This document shows, in pieces, positions 7,235 to 14,277 of a DNA stretch of 18,642 nt. This stretch comes from JBBRLA01 sp038231615 (GTDB lineage: Bacteria; Myxococcota_A; Polyangia; Palsa-1104; JAEUJZ01): the NCBI GenBank assembly GCA_038231615.1, contig JBBRLA010000085.1:1-18642 (forward strand), given 5' to 3'. Both the position numbers and the translations under genes were made by a program. Within the stretch, counting starts at the first letter, position 1. The number at the start of each line of letters is the position of its first letter. The notes beneath the pieces were generated by a model. The model was not told where the DNA came from. It ran no database searches and worked only from the letters and a program-made list of their open reading frames with translations.

Positions 7235-7672
7235 ATGGACACCCCAACGGACATGGCTGAGTGGCTGGACTGGAAAGACCGGTACGTCGACCACGTCGGC
7301 GAAAACGGCTGGCGCATCAGGACCTGCCGGAACACCATGCACTCCGTGGTGGACATCGACAACCTCCGCGACAAGCTCCGCGACGACGGGCGGCGTACCC
7401 TGGAAGACCTCCTGCGCGCAGACACGTTCGTACGCAGCGACGGTCGGCTCTGGCTGCTGGAGCCGGTGGCCAAGCACCTGGTCCTGACCTTGGCCGGGCT
7501 GAAGGCGCTGGGCGAACTCTTCTCCGACCTCCACGAGGCCCGCAACGAGGCCGTGCGGACCCTCATGGCCGAACAGAGCCAGGTCCTGGCGTGGATCCGC
7601 CAGGTCCAGCAGCGCACCCTGAAGGTCCTGGAGGAGGATCTTTCTCACCGAGTCCCCAAGGTGGTGAACTGA
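7235..7672 (+). CDS. Small hypothetical protein A of a paralogous pair
   Basis: 145 residues. ATG 7235 is preferred over the adjacent GTG 7232 because GAGG at 7225-7228 gives a six-base spacing. The chain has an N-terminal part with Trp/Asp-rich segments and GWRIRTCRNTM (about residues 25-35), a middle with 'LEDLLRADTFVRSDGRLWLLEPV', and a long C-terminal helix with 'LGELFSDLHEARNEAVRTLM' that probably forms a coiled coil. No signal peptide or membrane segment is evident, so it is likely cytoplasmic. Its stop overlaps the next start (TGATG), and the two products look related. I do not recognise the family; a regulatory or structural role is possible, nothing more can be said. Confidence 0.75.
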   Translation: MDTPTDMAEWLDWKDRYVDHVGENGWRIRTCRNTMHSVVDIDNLRDKLRDDGRRTLEDLLRADTFVRSDGRLWLLEPVAKHLVLTLAGLKALGELFSDLHEARNEAVRTLMAEQSQVLAWIRQVQQRTLKVLEEDLSHRVPKVVN

Positions 7673-8169
7673 TGGCGGAGCGGCGGGCCCCTGACGAGAT
7701 GTGGCAGGGCGAGGACGTCCACGAGTATGACGGCAGGCACAACGGCAGCGGCTGGCGATTGAAGGTGTGCAAGCTGACGATGGACGTGCTGGTGTGCATG
7801 ACCGACGGCCACTGCCCCTACAGGGAGCACCCGGAGGAACTGCCGGGGCAGATCCTCCACGAAGGCGATCGCTGGGTCGGCGAGTTCGTGGCCTTCGTCA
7901 CCCTGCGTCTGTGCGTTCGCGAAGCGCCGCGGTCCATCGTTAGCGAAGCGCCCAGCCACAAGGGCGACCTTCTGGCCGGGCTCTACTCGGACATCTGCGC
8001 CGCCCGGTACGCGGCCATGGAGTGGCTGCGCGAGATGGACGACAAGATCGGCGAGCGCGCCCGATCCACGCAGCAGCACTACGACAAGGCGATAAAGGAT
8101 CTTCACGAAACCCAGCAGCAGGTCGGCCTGCTGCCCACCCGCATGCCCCCGACCCGCCTCCCCAGTTGA
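7672..8169 (+). CDS. Small hypothetical protein B of a paralogous pair
   Basis: 165 residues from ATG 7672, which shares its A with the stop of the preceding gene. GWRLKVCKLTM (about 27-37) matches GWRIRTCRNTM of protein A, and LAGLYSDICAARYAAMEWL matches its LGELFSDLHEARNEAVRTL, in the same order; both end in a charged helix (here 'ARSTQQHYDKAIKDLHETQQQ'). Between them B has an extra segment with three Cys/His-containing spots (VCMTDGHC) that A lacks. The open frame extends upstream inside gene A, but that translation is Arg/Pro-rich shadow sequence, and the overlap ATG is the natural start. Probably co-translated with A and perhaps forming a heteromer with it (inference). Function unknown. 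Confidence 0.75.
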   Translation: MAERRAPDEMWQGEDVHEYDGRHNGSGWRLKVCKLTMDVLVCMTDGHCPYREHPEELPGQILHEGDRWVGEFVAFVTLRLCVREAPRSIVSEAPSHKGDLLAGLYSDICAARYAAMEWLREMDDKIGERARSTQQHYDKAIKDLHETQQQVGLLPTRMPPTRLPS

Positions 8170-8191
8170 CCGCGGGCCCGGCTCCCCAGGG

Positions 8192-8767
8192 TCATTCCCT
8201 TCTCGCCGTCGCGGCAGCGGCTGGCGCCGACCCCGGCAGGCAGACCTCCCCGGAAACCGCGTTGGTGAAACGGGTGCTCCCGCTCCCTTCAAAGAAGAGG
8301 TAGCCGGTCCTGTCGGCCAGGCTGCCGGTCCCCGAAAGGATGATGTCCCGGGAGACGAAGAGCCCTCCCGGATAGCCGGTGTCGAAAAGGCCGGTCTCCC
8401 GCAGCGAGAGCGTCCCTGCGGGGGCGGTGATCGAGAGCAGGCCGGTGTACGAGAGCGTCGTCATCTCCTCGGCAGTCCCCAGGCCGGCGGAGGAGGCTAA
8501 CTTCTGCGTGGCCATCACGGTCGTTCCATCGAGAAAACCGGTGCCGGTGAGCGTCCCCGCGGTGCAGATGCCGACCGGGCTTTTGCAGTCCGCCTGGGAA
8601 AGCGCGGCCTGCTGCGTCCCGTGGATGGATTCGCAGCGCGCAGGCGGCGTGTCATCGCCGCAGCCGGAAAGGCCGGCGGCGGCGAAAAGCGCGAAGAGCG
8701 GGCATCGAAGGGCGCCTGGCCGGCGCGAGGGGTACTTAGGAATGGAGCAAGCGGTCGAGAGTTTCAT
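8192..8767 (-). CDS. Hypothetical lipoprotein
   Basis: 191 residues. An unusually long basic n-region (1-21) precedes the hydrophobic core PLFALFAAAGLSGC, lipobox Cys36, followed by Gly-Asp-Asp. The mature part has Cys pairs near the N-terminus (CESIHG..., DC, IC) and one near the C-terminus (GEVCLPGS), consistent with disulphides. Its centre is a run of short strands (GTLTGTGFLDGTTVMA, SYTGLLSITAPAGTLSLRETG, ILSGTGSLADRTGYLFFEGS) suggesting a beta-barrel of the dirigent/allene oxide cyclase kind (inference). No clear Shine-Dalgarno precedes ATG 8767, so a shorter alternative start within the n-region is possible. TATATC at 8815-8810 may be its -10. It ends 22 bases from the convergent gene pair. 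Confidence 0.75.
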   Translation of the reverse strand: MKLSTACSIPKYPSRRPGALRCPLFALFAAAGLSGCGDDTPPARCESIHGTQQAALSQADCKSPVGICTAGTLTGTGFLDGTTVMATQKLASSAGLGTAEEMTTLSYTGLLSITAPAGTLSLRETGLFDTGYPGGLFVSRDIILSGTGSLADRTGYLFFEGSGSTRFTNAVSGEVCLPGSAPAAAATARRE

Positions 8768-8911
8768 GTACCCAAGGAGATAGGCACCCGCGCGGGCGTT
8801 GCCAGGCCTGATATACGATTTCTCGTCCTTGCCTCATCGCCAAGCGTCCGCCGCAAAACCAGTCGATCTGTTTGGGTCTTGTTTTCGCCAGACGATGGCG
8901 CCGCGGGCGCC

Positions 8912-11203
8912 CTACGCCGTCAGGCGCTCCCGCATGTCATCATAGGCCACCGTCTGGTTCCTGCCGCCGTGCTTGGCGTGGTAGAGCGCCTGGTCCGCAT
9001 GGGCCGTCAACGTCTTCACGTCGCGCCCGTCCAGGGGAAAGGTCGCCACGCCCAGAGAAAGCGTGCACTGGAAGGGCCCCTTGTCGCTGTGGAACCACAG
9101 GCGCTGCACCTCCTGCCGCACCCGCTCCGCCAGTTGCCGCCCCCCCTCCCGATCGTTGGCCTCCAGCACCACCGCGAACTCCTCGCCGCCGTAGCGCGCC
9201 GCGATGTCGATCTTGCGCACGCACGACTGCACCACCTGGGCCACCCGCTTCAACACCACGTCGCCCACCGGGTGCCCGTAGGTGTCGTTGACCTTCTTGA
9301 AATGGTCCACGTCGGTCATCAGCAGCGTCAGCGACTTGCCCTGGCGCTCGGCCCGCTGCAACATCTGGGTAAACCGCTCCTGGAAGGCCCGCCGGTTGGT
9401 CAGCCCGGTCAGCCCGTCGGTGGTGGCCATGGCCTCCATGGCCTGGTACATGCGGGCGTTCTCCAGCGACACCGCCACCTGGTTGGCGATCACCCCCAGC
9501 ATCTCCCGCTTGTCCCGGGAAAAGCCCCGCGGTCGCCTGCCGGCGCACACCAGCGTGCCCACCGGTTCCCCGGCGCAGATGAGCGGCAGCACCAGCAGCG
9601 ACTCCATCCCCCGCAGCCGGACCTTCTCGTCGAAGATCGGGGTCTCTTTCTCGCGCAGTACGCCGTCCTGCGGCAGCGCCGTGCGGTTCTTCACCGCCAT
9701 GGCGCAGAGCCCCGCGTTGTCCGGGAAGCTCAGGTCCCGAAGCTCCCCGGCCGGCTGGCCGTCGCCGTTCGGCGCCAGCGCCACCACCGCGTGCCGCCGG
9801 GCCTGGCGATCGTAGGACACGATCGCCGCGAAGTCGAACTCGCAGATCTCCTGCACCGCGGAAAAGGCGGTGGCGTGGACCTGCTCCAGGGTCAGCGCCC
9901 GGTTCAGCTTCTCCGAGGCGGAGTACAGGCGCTCATGCTCATACTTGCGGCGCTCGACGGCGGCGAAGACCCGCTCGGACTGCACGCTGCGCAGAAGCTG
10001 ATCCGCGACCCCCTGGATCAGCGCAACCTCCTCCGCGGTGAAGGGCTCGCGGCGATCGCAGCACAGCACCCCGCAAAGCTGCCCCGGTACCCGGTCCAAA
10101 GGCTGCCCCGAATCCTGTTCCAGCATCGGGACGCCCACGAAGGCCCCGATCTCCTCGGCGTCTCCCCGGGGGCGCCCGTCCACGCGGTAATACGGCAGGT
10201 GGCCCGGCTTGGGTGACGGCAGGTTCAGCAGCGTGCGACTCTTGATGATCGTCCCCAGCGCCCCTTTGTCCGCCGCCATCTCCTCCTCCAGGATCACCCC
10301 CTCGGCAGTGCAGCCCTCCTGCACCCGAAGCACCTCGCCGCCACGCGCGGGCCAGAGCAGCACGCAGGTGTGCAGCCCCAGGGACCGCCGCAGAAGGGCG
10401 ATCAGCAAGCGCATGCTCTGGCGGATCACCACCACCGCGCTCTGCGCCAGGATGACCTCCTCCTCGGCCCGGCTGCGCGCGACTCCGGTTTCCGCCAGAG
10501 GCCGGGCGGGCCGGGCGGGACCGGCGGAGAGCAGGCGGAAATCGACGGCCTCCTCGCGCATGCGCTGGATCTCCGCGCCGATGCGGCGGTCGTAGTCCCC
10601 CCGCTGCCGCAGCATCTCGCCCTTGAAGAAGAGCAGGTGCAGTACCGCGAAAAGGGCGATGAAGAGCCCATGCACCAAAAGCCGCACCGGCTCGGCCGTA
10701 AGCAGCCCATCCCCGCGCAAGAGCAGCGCCTCGCAAAGCAACACCAACCCGAGCAGGACCGCCAGGTTCCGGGTGCGGTGCTGGATCGATAAAAACGCCA
10801 CCAGGGCATAGACCAGCGGGTGCAGCGGCGATCGGGCCCCCCCCAGGGCCTGAAGCACGAAGAAGGTGGCCACGCACAGGGCCGCCCCCGATTCAAGCTG
10901 AAGTCGGTCGCGCTGCGCCTTGGACAGCGGCGGCAGCCGGTCCTCCTGAGACGAGGGCGAGGTACGGGCCCGCGGCAAGAGCCGCAGGTGCTCCAGGATC
11001 TTGTAGAGCAAAAGCGCCGACGTGACCCCCAGCAGCAGCCCCTCGCCAGGGCCGGTGCGGAACGCCGCGAGCTGCGCCAACGTGCCCCGCCCCAGCAGCA
11101 CAAGCCCCAGGATCACCGTGATCGCCCCCAGGCCGCGCAAGACGCCCTTGCGCAACGCCCTCCCCAGGCGACGAAGGCGGCGCAGCCGGGGCGTCGCCAT
11201 CAT
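8912..11203 (-). CDS. Membrane GAF-GAF-GGDEF diguanylate cyclase
   Basis: 763 residues from ATG 11203, which overlaps the ftsB stop by four bases and has GAGGAG eight bases upstream; the frame stays open further upstream only as shadow of ftsB. Hydrophobic segments at about 22-40, 54-70, 106-121, 126-141, 146-163 and 173-193 suggest roughly six membrane helices. Two GAF domains follow (about 245-410 and 435-585), then a GGDEF domain with TTDGLTGLTNRRAF (594-607), DVDHFKKVND (631-640) and GGEEF (672-676). An RxxD inhibitory site (Arg663-Asp666) stands exactly five residues before GGEEF, so product inhibition should be retained. It should make c-di-GMP from two GTP at the inner membrane. A GGCGCC-CGC-GGCGCC hairpin touches the stop codon but lacks a T-run. 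Context suggests a link between c-di-GMP and division or wall growth. Confidence 0.93.
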   Translation of the reverse strand: MMATPRLRRLRRLGRALRKGVLRGLGAITVILGLVLLGRGTLAQLAAFRTGPGEGLLLGVTSALLLYKILEHLRLLPRARTSPSSQEDRLPPLSKAQRDRLQLESGAALCVATFFVLQALGGARSPLHPLVYALVAFLSIQHRTRNLAVLLGLVLLCEALLLRGDGLLTAEPVRLLVHGLFIALFAVLHLLFFKGEMLRQRGDYDRRIGAEIQRMREEAVDFRLLSAGPARPARPLAETGVARSRAEEEVILAQSAVVVIRQSMRLLIALLRRSLGLHTCVLLWPARGGEVLRVQEGCTAEGVILEEEMAADKGALGTIIKSRTLLNLPSPKPGHLPYYRVDGRPRGDAEEIGAFVGVPMLEQDSGQPLDRVPGQLCGVLCCDRREPFTAEEVALIQGVADQLLRSVQSERVFAAVERRKYEHERLYSASEKLNRALTLEQVHATAFSAVQEICEFDFAAIVSYDRQARRHAVVALAPNGDGQPAGELRDLSFPDNAGLCAMAVKNRTALPQDGVLREKETPIFDEKVRLRGMESLLVLPLICAGEPVGTLVCAGRRPRGFSRDKREMLGVIANQVAVSLENARMYQAMEAMATTDGLTGLTNRRAFQERFTQMLQRAERQGKSLTLLMTDVDHFKKVNDTYGHPVGDVVLKRVAQVVQSCVRKIDIAARYGGEEFAVVLEANDREGGRQLAERVRQEVQRLWFHSDKGPFQCTLSLGVATFPLDGRDVKTLTAHADQALYHAKHGGRNQTVAYDDMRERLTA

Positions 11204-11580
11204 GGCTGCGTCTCCTCGACCTTGAAGACCAGCTCCTTGGTGCGGATCAGGCCCAGTTCGTCCCGGGCCACCCGCTCGATGGCATGGTCGTCTCCCGACA
11301 GCAGGTCCAGCTCCATGCGCAGGTGCCGGTTGTCCTTGAGCAGCTTCTGGTTGCCGGCGCGAATCTGCAAGAGCTCCGCCTTCAGCAACAGGTACTGCGA
11401 GAGCCCCGTGCGAAGGTAGAAGCGATAGGGCAGGTAGCCCAGGGCGAAGGCCAGGCACAGGGCCGTGCACAGCCGCCGGGCCCAGAGCCACGCCACCGAG
11501 GGAGCGATGGAGAGACCCAGAGCCTCGGGAAGCCGTTCCGCGCCACCAGGGGTACCGCGCCAGTTCCGCATCGGGGTCAC
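11200..11580 (-). CDS. ftsB: FtsB/DivIC-like septum formation initiator
   Basis: 126 residues if the GTG at 11580 is used, 123 from the ATG at 11571; neither has a clear Shine-Dalgarno. The protein has one membrane segment (about 28-55, LWARRLCTALCLAFALGYLPY), then a periplasmic coiled coil (LSQYLLLKAELLQIRAGNQKLLKDNRHL) and the typical terminal region 'ERVARDELGLIRTKELVFKVEE', matching the family's E-x-G-x-x-x-x-x-E signature. FtsB joins FtsL and FtsQ and activates septal FtsWI. The N-terminal cytoplasmic extension of about 30 residues is longer than in E. coli FtsB. The gene lies 111 bases downstream of the PBP1A gene and overlaps the diguanylate cyclase gene by four bases, so the last two are surely co-transcribed. 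ftsB and divIC homologues cannot be told apart here. Confidence 0.85.
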   Translation of the reverse strand: MTPMRNWRGTPGGAERLPEALGLSIAPSVAWLWARRLCTALCLAFALGYLPYRFYLRTGLSQYLLLKAELLQIRAGNQKLLKDNRHLRMELDLLSGDDHAIERVARDELGLIRTKELVFKVEETQP

Positions 11581-11622
11581 AGGGTTGGGGTTAATGTCTC
11601 ATGGTGCCGGGGCGTCGTCAGC

Positions 11623-11649
11623 GGAGCAAATTTTTGCTCCCTTTTTTTT
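11623..11649 (+). terminator. Intrinsic terminator facing antisense to the division operon
   Basis: On the plus strand GGAGCAA (11623-11629) pairs with TTGCTCC (11634-11640) around ATTT, followed by one C and eight T (11642-11649). This is a textbook intrinsic terminator, but no plus-strand gene ends here: it sits between the minus-strand PBP1A and ftsB genes. Read on the minus strand the hairpin is preceded by A8 and followed by GCTGACG, so it should not stop the operon's own transcription. Confidence 0.7.
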
Positions 11650-11668
11650 CCCGTCCAGTCCAAACGAG

Positions 11669-11680
11669 GGCGATATCGCC
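11669..11680. repeat. Perfect 12-bp palindrome
   Basis: GGCGATATCGCC is fully self-complementary and lies 12 bases downstream of the PBP1A stop codon. It could be a binding site or a weak hairpin in the 3' end of the PBP1A message. No T-run follows on either strand. Confidence 0.4.
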
Positions 11681-11691
11681 AGCTTGGGGGG

Positions 11692-14118
11692 TTACTCTGG
11701 TTCCTGGTTGAAGTTGTTCGGATCGCTCTCGCCGGGCGCCAGCGCCTGCTGGGTGGGCGCCGTCCCTTCCAGGAAGACCTCGTCTATCGGTTGCGCTGGC
11801 GATTGCGGTTGCGGTTGCGCTGGCGATAGTGGCGTGCCGGTGGCGGCCAGATTGCCGCTCTGGGGATCGATGCGCTGCACCACCACCCCGGGGGGCTGCA
11901 CGAAGGGCACCACCTTCCGCGTGCGCAGCGCCGCCTGCATCGTCTCCACCCAGATCGGCAGCGCCGCCCGCGCCCCCTGCTCCTTCTCGCCCAAAACCCG
12001 CATGTCGTCGAAGCCGACCCACACCCCCGCCGCCACGTCCGGCGTGTACCCGACGAACCAGGCGTCCTTCTGCGAGTTGGTGGTGCCGGTCTTCCCCGCC
12101 ACCGGCCGGTGCAGTTTCCCCTTGGCCGAGATCGCCGTCCCCTCCTCGAACACGCTCTGGAGCATGGAACTCATCACATACGAAAGCTCCGGGCTCATCG
12201 CCTGAGAAAGTTCCGCCGCCGCCGCCTTTTCGTCAACCCCCACCTGCAAGAGCAAAAACGGCTTCCCGTGCCGGCCCCTGGCGGCGAAGGTGGCATAGCT
12301 GTCGGTCAGCTCCTGCAGGCTGACCACCGAGGTCCCCAGCGCCAAGGAATAGTTGCTTTCCAGGTCCGACTCGATGCCGGCGGCGCGGGCGGTGGCGATC
12401 ACCAGGTCCGGCTTGATCTCGTAAATGAGCTGCGAGGCCACCGTGTTCAGCGACTTGGCCAGCGCCACTCGCAGGCGCACCGGCCCGAGATATTCGTTGT
12501 GCTCGGCGTTGTGCGGCTTCCACGGCGCCATCCCCGGCAGATCGTAGACCTGCGGCGAGTCGTTCACGATGCTGGCCGGGGTATAGCGCCGGGTATCGAA
12601 GGCCGCCGCGTAAAGGAACGGCTTGAACGAGGACCCCGGCTGCCGCTTGGCCTTGAGCGCCCGGTTAAACCCCCCACGGGGAAAGCCATAGCCGCCAACC
12701 ATCGCCAAAATCTCCCGGGTCTCGGGGGAAAGCACCATCACCGCCCCCTGCGGGCCGCTCTCCAGCGCCAGCACCAGGCCGTCCTTGCCGCCGTGGGCGA
12801 CGCGCACCCGCAGCACGTCCCCCGCGCCAAAGCGCTTCTTTGGCGGCAGGCCCTTCACGTTGTAGCGGTCCTGCACCGCGGGCAGCGGCAGCCAGCCGGT
12901 GATGGCGCCCCCCAGCGAGACCACCGCCCCGGCCCCGGACTGCCCGTCGCCGTCCTCCACCTGCGTCACCATCCCCTCGACGATGTGGTTGGGCGGCGGG
13001 CCGCCGGGATATTCCCGCCCCAGCTTCTGGACGTAGGCCGCCCGATCGGCCCCCGAAAGCCGCCGCAGCGCCCGCCGGTTCCCGGTGCGATCGTCGATGC
13101 GCTGCAAGCCCCTCTCCAGCGCCTCCCGCGCCGCCCGCTGGACCTCCAGATCGCAGGTCGTCCGCACGGAAAGCCCCAGATACGGGAGCTGCTTTTGCCC
13201 AAACCGATCGGCCAGCGCCCGTTCCACCTCGTCGACATACTCCGGCGCCAGCCAGGACAGGGACGGCGGCTCCGGGATCAGGCGAATGGGCTCGTCCGCG
13301 GCCTTTTTGGCCTCGGCCTCGGTGATGTGGTGGTAGCGGACCATCTGCGAGAGCACGTAGCGCTGCCGCTCCTTGGCCCGCGCCGGGTCGTGCCGCGGCG
13401 AAATTTGTTCAGGCCCCTTGGGCAAAGACGCCAGCACCGCCGCCTCGGCCAGGGTGATGTCGCTGACCGACTTGCCGAAGAAGAAGCGCGAGATCTCCTC
13501 GACCCCGTAGCGGTTGTGTCCCAGGTAGATCTGATTCAGGTAGATCCACAGGATCTCCCCCTTGTCCTTCAGCTTCTGCTCCAGCCGCAGGGACAGGTAC
13601 ATCTCCTGCACCTTGCGGCGCAGGGTGCGGGCGTCGCTTTTCAATACGTAGGTGCGGACCAGTTGCTGGGTGATGGTCGAGGCCCCGTGCATGTGGGCGC
13701 CGGGCTTCAGATCGTGAAGGAAGGCCCGCAGCATGCCCCAGTAGGAAAGGCCCTGGTGCTGAAAGAACTCGGCGTCCTCGGCATCCACGATGGCGTTGAT
13801 GAGGACCCGGGGGATGCGGTCCCGCTTCACCACCGTGCGCCGCTCCTCGAAGATCTCGCCGATCACCTGGCCGTCCCGGGACAGCACCCGGGTGATCACC
13901 TTGGGCCGGTAGTCGCCGGCCTTGTCGATGGTGGGCAGCGACCCGTCGGAGGTGTAGTAGAGAAACACCCCGGCGATCAGGCTGCACAGCAAAAGCACCC
14001 CCGAAAGGCCCAGGAACAGGACCCAGCGCCAGATGCGAATGCCGGCGAAGGAGATCGCCGGGCCCCGGGGCGGGCTTTTGGCCGTCTTGCCTTTTGCTCG
14101 TGTCCTTTGGGTCGCCAT
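11692..14118 (-). CDS. mrcA: Bifunctional peptidoglycan synthase, class A PBP (PBP1A type)
   Basis: 808 residues from ATG 14118, chosen over an upstream in-frame start because AAAGGAG stands at 14136-14130 and the protein then begins with a normal basic cytoplasmic tail. One membrane helix (about 28-55) is followed by a GT51 transglycosylase domain with AEDAEFFQHQG (catalytic Glu114) and GASTITQQLVR (145-155). The transpeptidase domain has SSFK (active Ser496, Lys499), SLN (556-558) and KTGTT (676-680). Between them an OB-fold insertion (about 379-442) is diagnostic of the PBP1A branch. It polymerises lipid II and cross-links peptides in the periplasm. The C-terminal tail is Pro/Gln-rich with SPAQP twice, reflecting a 15-bp direct repeat at 11789-11803 and 11813-11827. 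It is first in a cluster with ftsB and a diguanylate cyclase gene. Confidence 0.95.
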   Translation of the reverse strand: MATQRTRAKGKTAKSPPRGPAISFAGIRIWRWVLFLGLSGVLLLCSLIAGVFLYYTSDGSLPTIDKAGDYRPKVITRVLSRDGQVIGEIFEERRTVVKRDRIPRVLINAIVDAEDAEFFQHQGLSYWGMLRAFLHDLKPGAHMHGASTITQQLVRTYVLKSDARTLRRKVQEMYLSLRLEQKLKDKGEILWIYLNQIYLGHNRYGVEEISRFFFGKSVSDITLAEAAVLASLPKGPEQISPRHDPARAKERQRYVLSQMVRYHHITEAEAKKAADEPIRLIPEPPSLSWLAPEYVDEVERALADRFGQKQLPYLGLSVRTTCDLEVQRAAREALERGLQRIDDRTGNRRALRRLSGADRAAYVQKLGREYPGGPPPNHIVEGMVTQVEDGDGQSGAGAVVSLGGAITGWLPLPAVQDRYNVKGLPPKKRFGAGDVLRVRVAHGGKDGLVLALESGPQGAVMVLSPETREILAMVGGYGFPRGGFNRALKAKRQPGSSFKPFLYAAAFDTRRYTPASIVNDSPQVYDLPGMAPWKPHNAEHNEYLGPVRLRVALAKSLNTVASQLIYEIKPDLVIATARAAGIESDLESNYSLALGTSVVSLQELTDSYATFAARGRHGKPFLLLQVGVDEKAAAAELSQAMSPELSYVMSSMLQSVFEEGTAISAKGKLHRPVAGKTGTTNSQKDAWFVGYTPDVAAGVWVGFDDMRVLGEKEQGARAALPIWVETMQAALRTRKVVPFVQPPGVVVQRIDPQSGNLAATGTPLSPAQPQPQSPAQPIDEVFLEGTAPTQQALAPGESDPNNFNQEPE

Positions 14119-14126
14119 TGGGAAAG

Positions 14127-14146
14127 GCGCTCCTTTAGAAGAGCGC
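14127..14146 (-). promoter_or_regulatory. 5' hairpin overlapping the PBP1A ribosome binding site
   Basis: GCGCTC (14146-14141, minus strand) pairs with GAGCGC (14132-14127) around an eight-base loop TTCTAAAG. The Shine-Dalgarno AAAGGAG begins in the loop and ends in the 3' arm. If transcription starts near 14147, as the predicted promoter suggests, the hairpin would be the very 5' end of the message and could affect its stability or translation. Confidence 0.35.
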
Positions 14147-14153
14147 TCTTGAA

Positions 14154-14182
14154 AGTTTAGCCTGGAACCGCGCCTTGGCCAA
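14154..14182 (-). promoter_or_regulatory. Candidate sigma-70-like promoter for the PBP1A cluster
   Basis: On the minus strand TTGGCC (14182-14177) and TAAACT (14159-14154) are exactly 17 bases apart, each matching 4 of 6 consensus positions. The -35 lies in the palindrome TTGGCCAA (14175-14182), which could also serve a divergent promoter for the NHL gene. The flank TCCAGGCTAAA is also found upstream of the DHH gene. Confidence 0.45.
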
Positions 14183-14262
14183 AGACGGGCGCGTTTCACT
14201 TTTATCGTCTTTCTTGAGCCAACCCCTTGATCCGCTCTTTTCGCGACCGATCTCCCCAGCAC

Positions 14263-14270
14263 AAGGAGGT
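14263..14270 (+). promoter_or_regulatory. Consensus ribosome binding site deciding the NHL gene start
   Basis: AAGGAGGT is a full-length anti-Shine-Dalgarno match, seven bases before GTG 14278. It argues strongly for this GTG over the in-frame TTG at 14227, and the resulting N-terminus is a clean signal peptide. Confidence 0.85.
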
Positions 14271-14277
14271 CACTTCA

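Noticed and set aside
8898..8912. GGCGCC-GCG-GGCGCC hairpin as terminator of the diguanylate cyclase gene
   Set aside because: Six-base stem with a three-base loop and no T-run on the minus strand; GC-rich palindromes like this are expected by chance here.
8621..10216. A 531-codon plus-strand open frame
   Set aside because: Antisense to the GAF/GGDEF coding region with intact catalytic motifs; His/Arg/Pro-rich shadow translation.
11203..11491. Longer 859-residue start for the diguanylate cyclase
   Set aside because: The extra 96 residues are out-of-frame translation of ftsB; GAGGAG eight bases before ATG 11203 fixes the start.
12109..14160. A 683-codon plus-strand open frame
   Set aside because: Antisense to the PBP1A gene, whose SxxK, SxN, KTG and GT51 motifs are all in frame on the minus strand.
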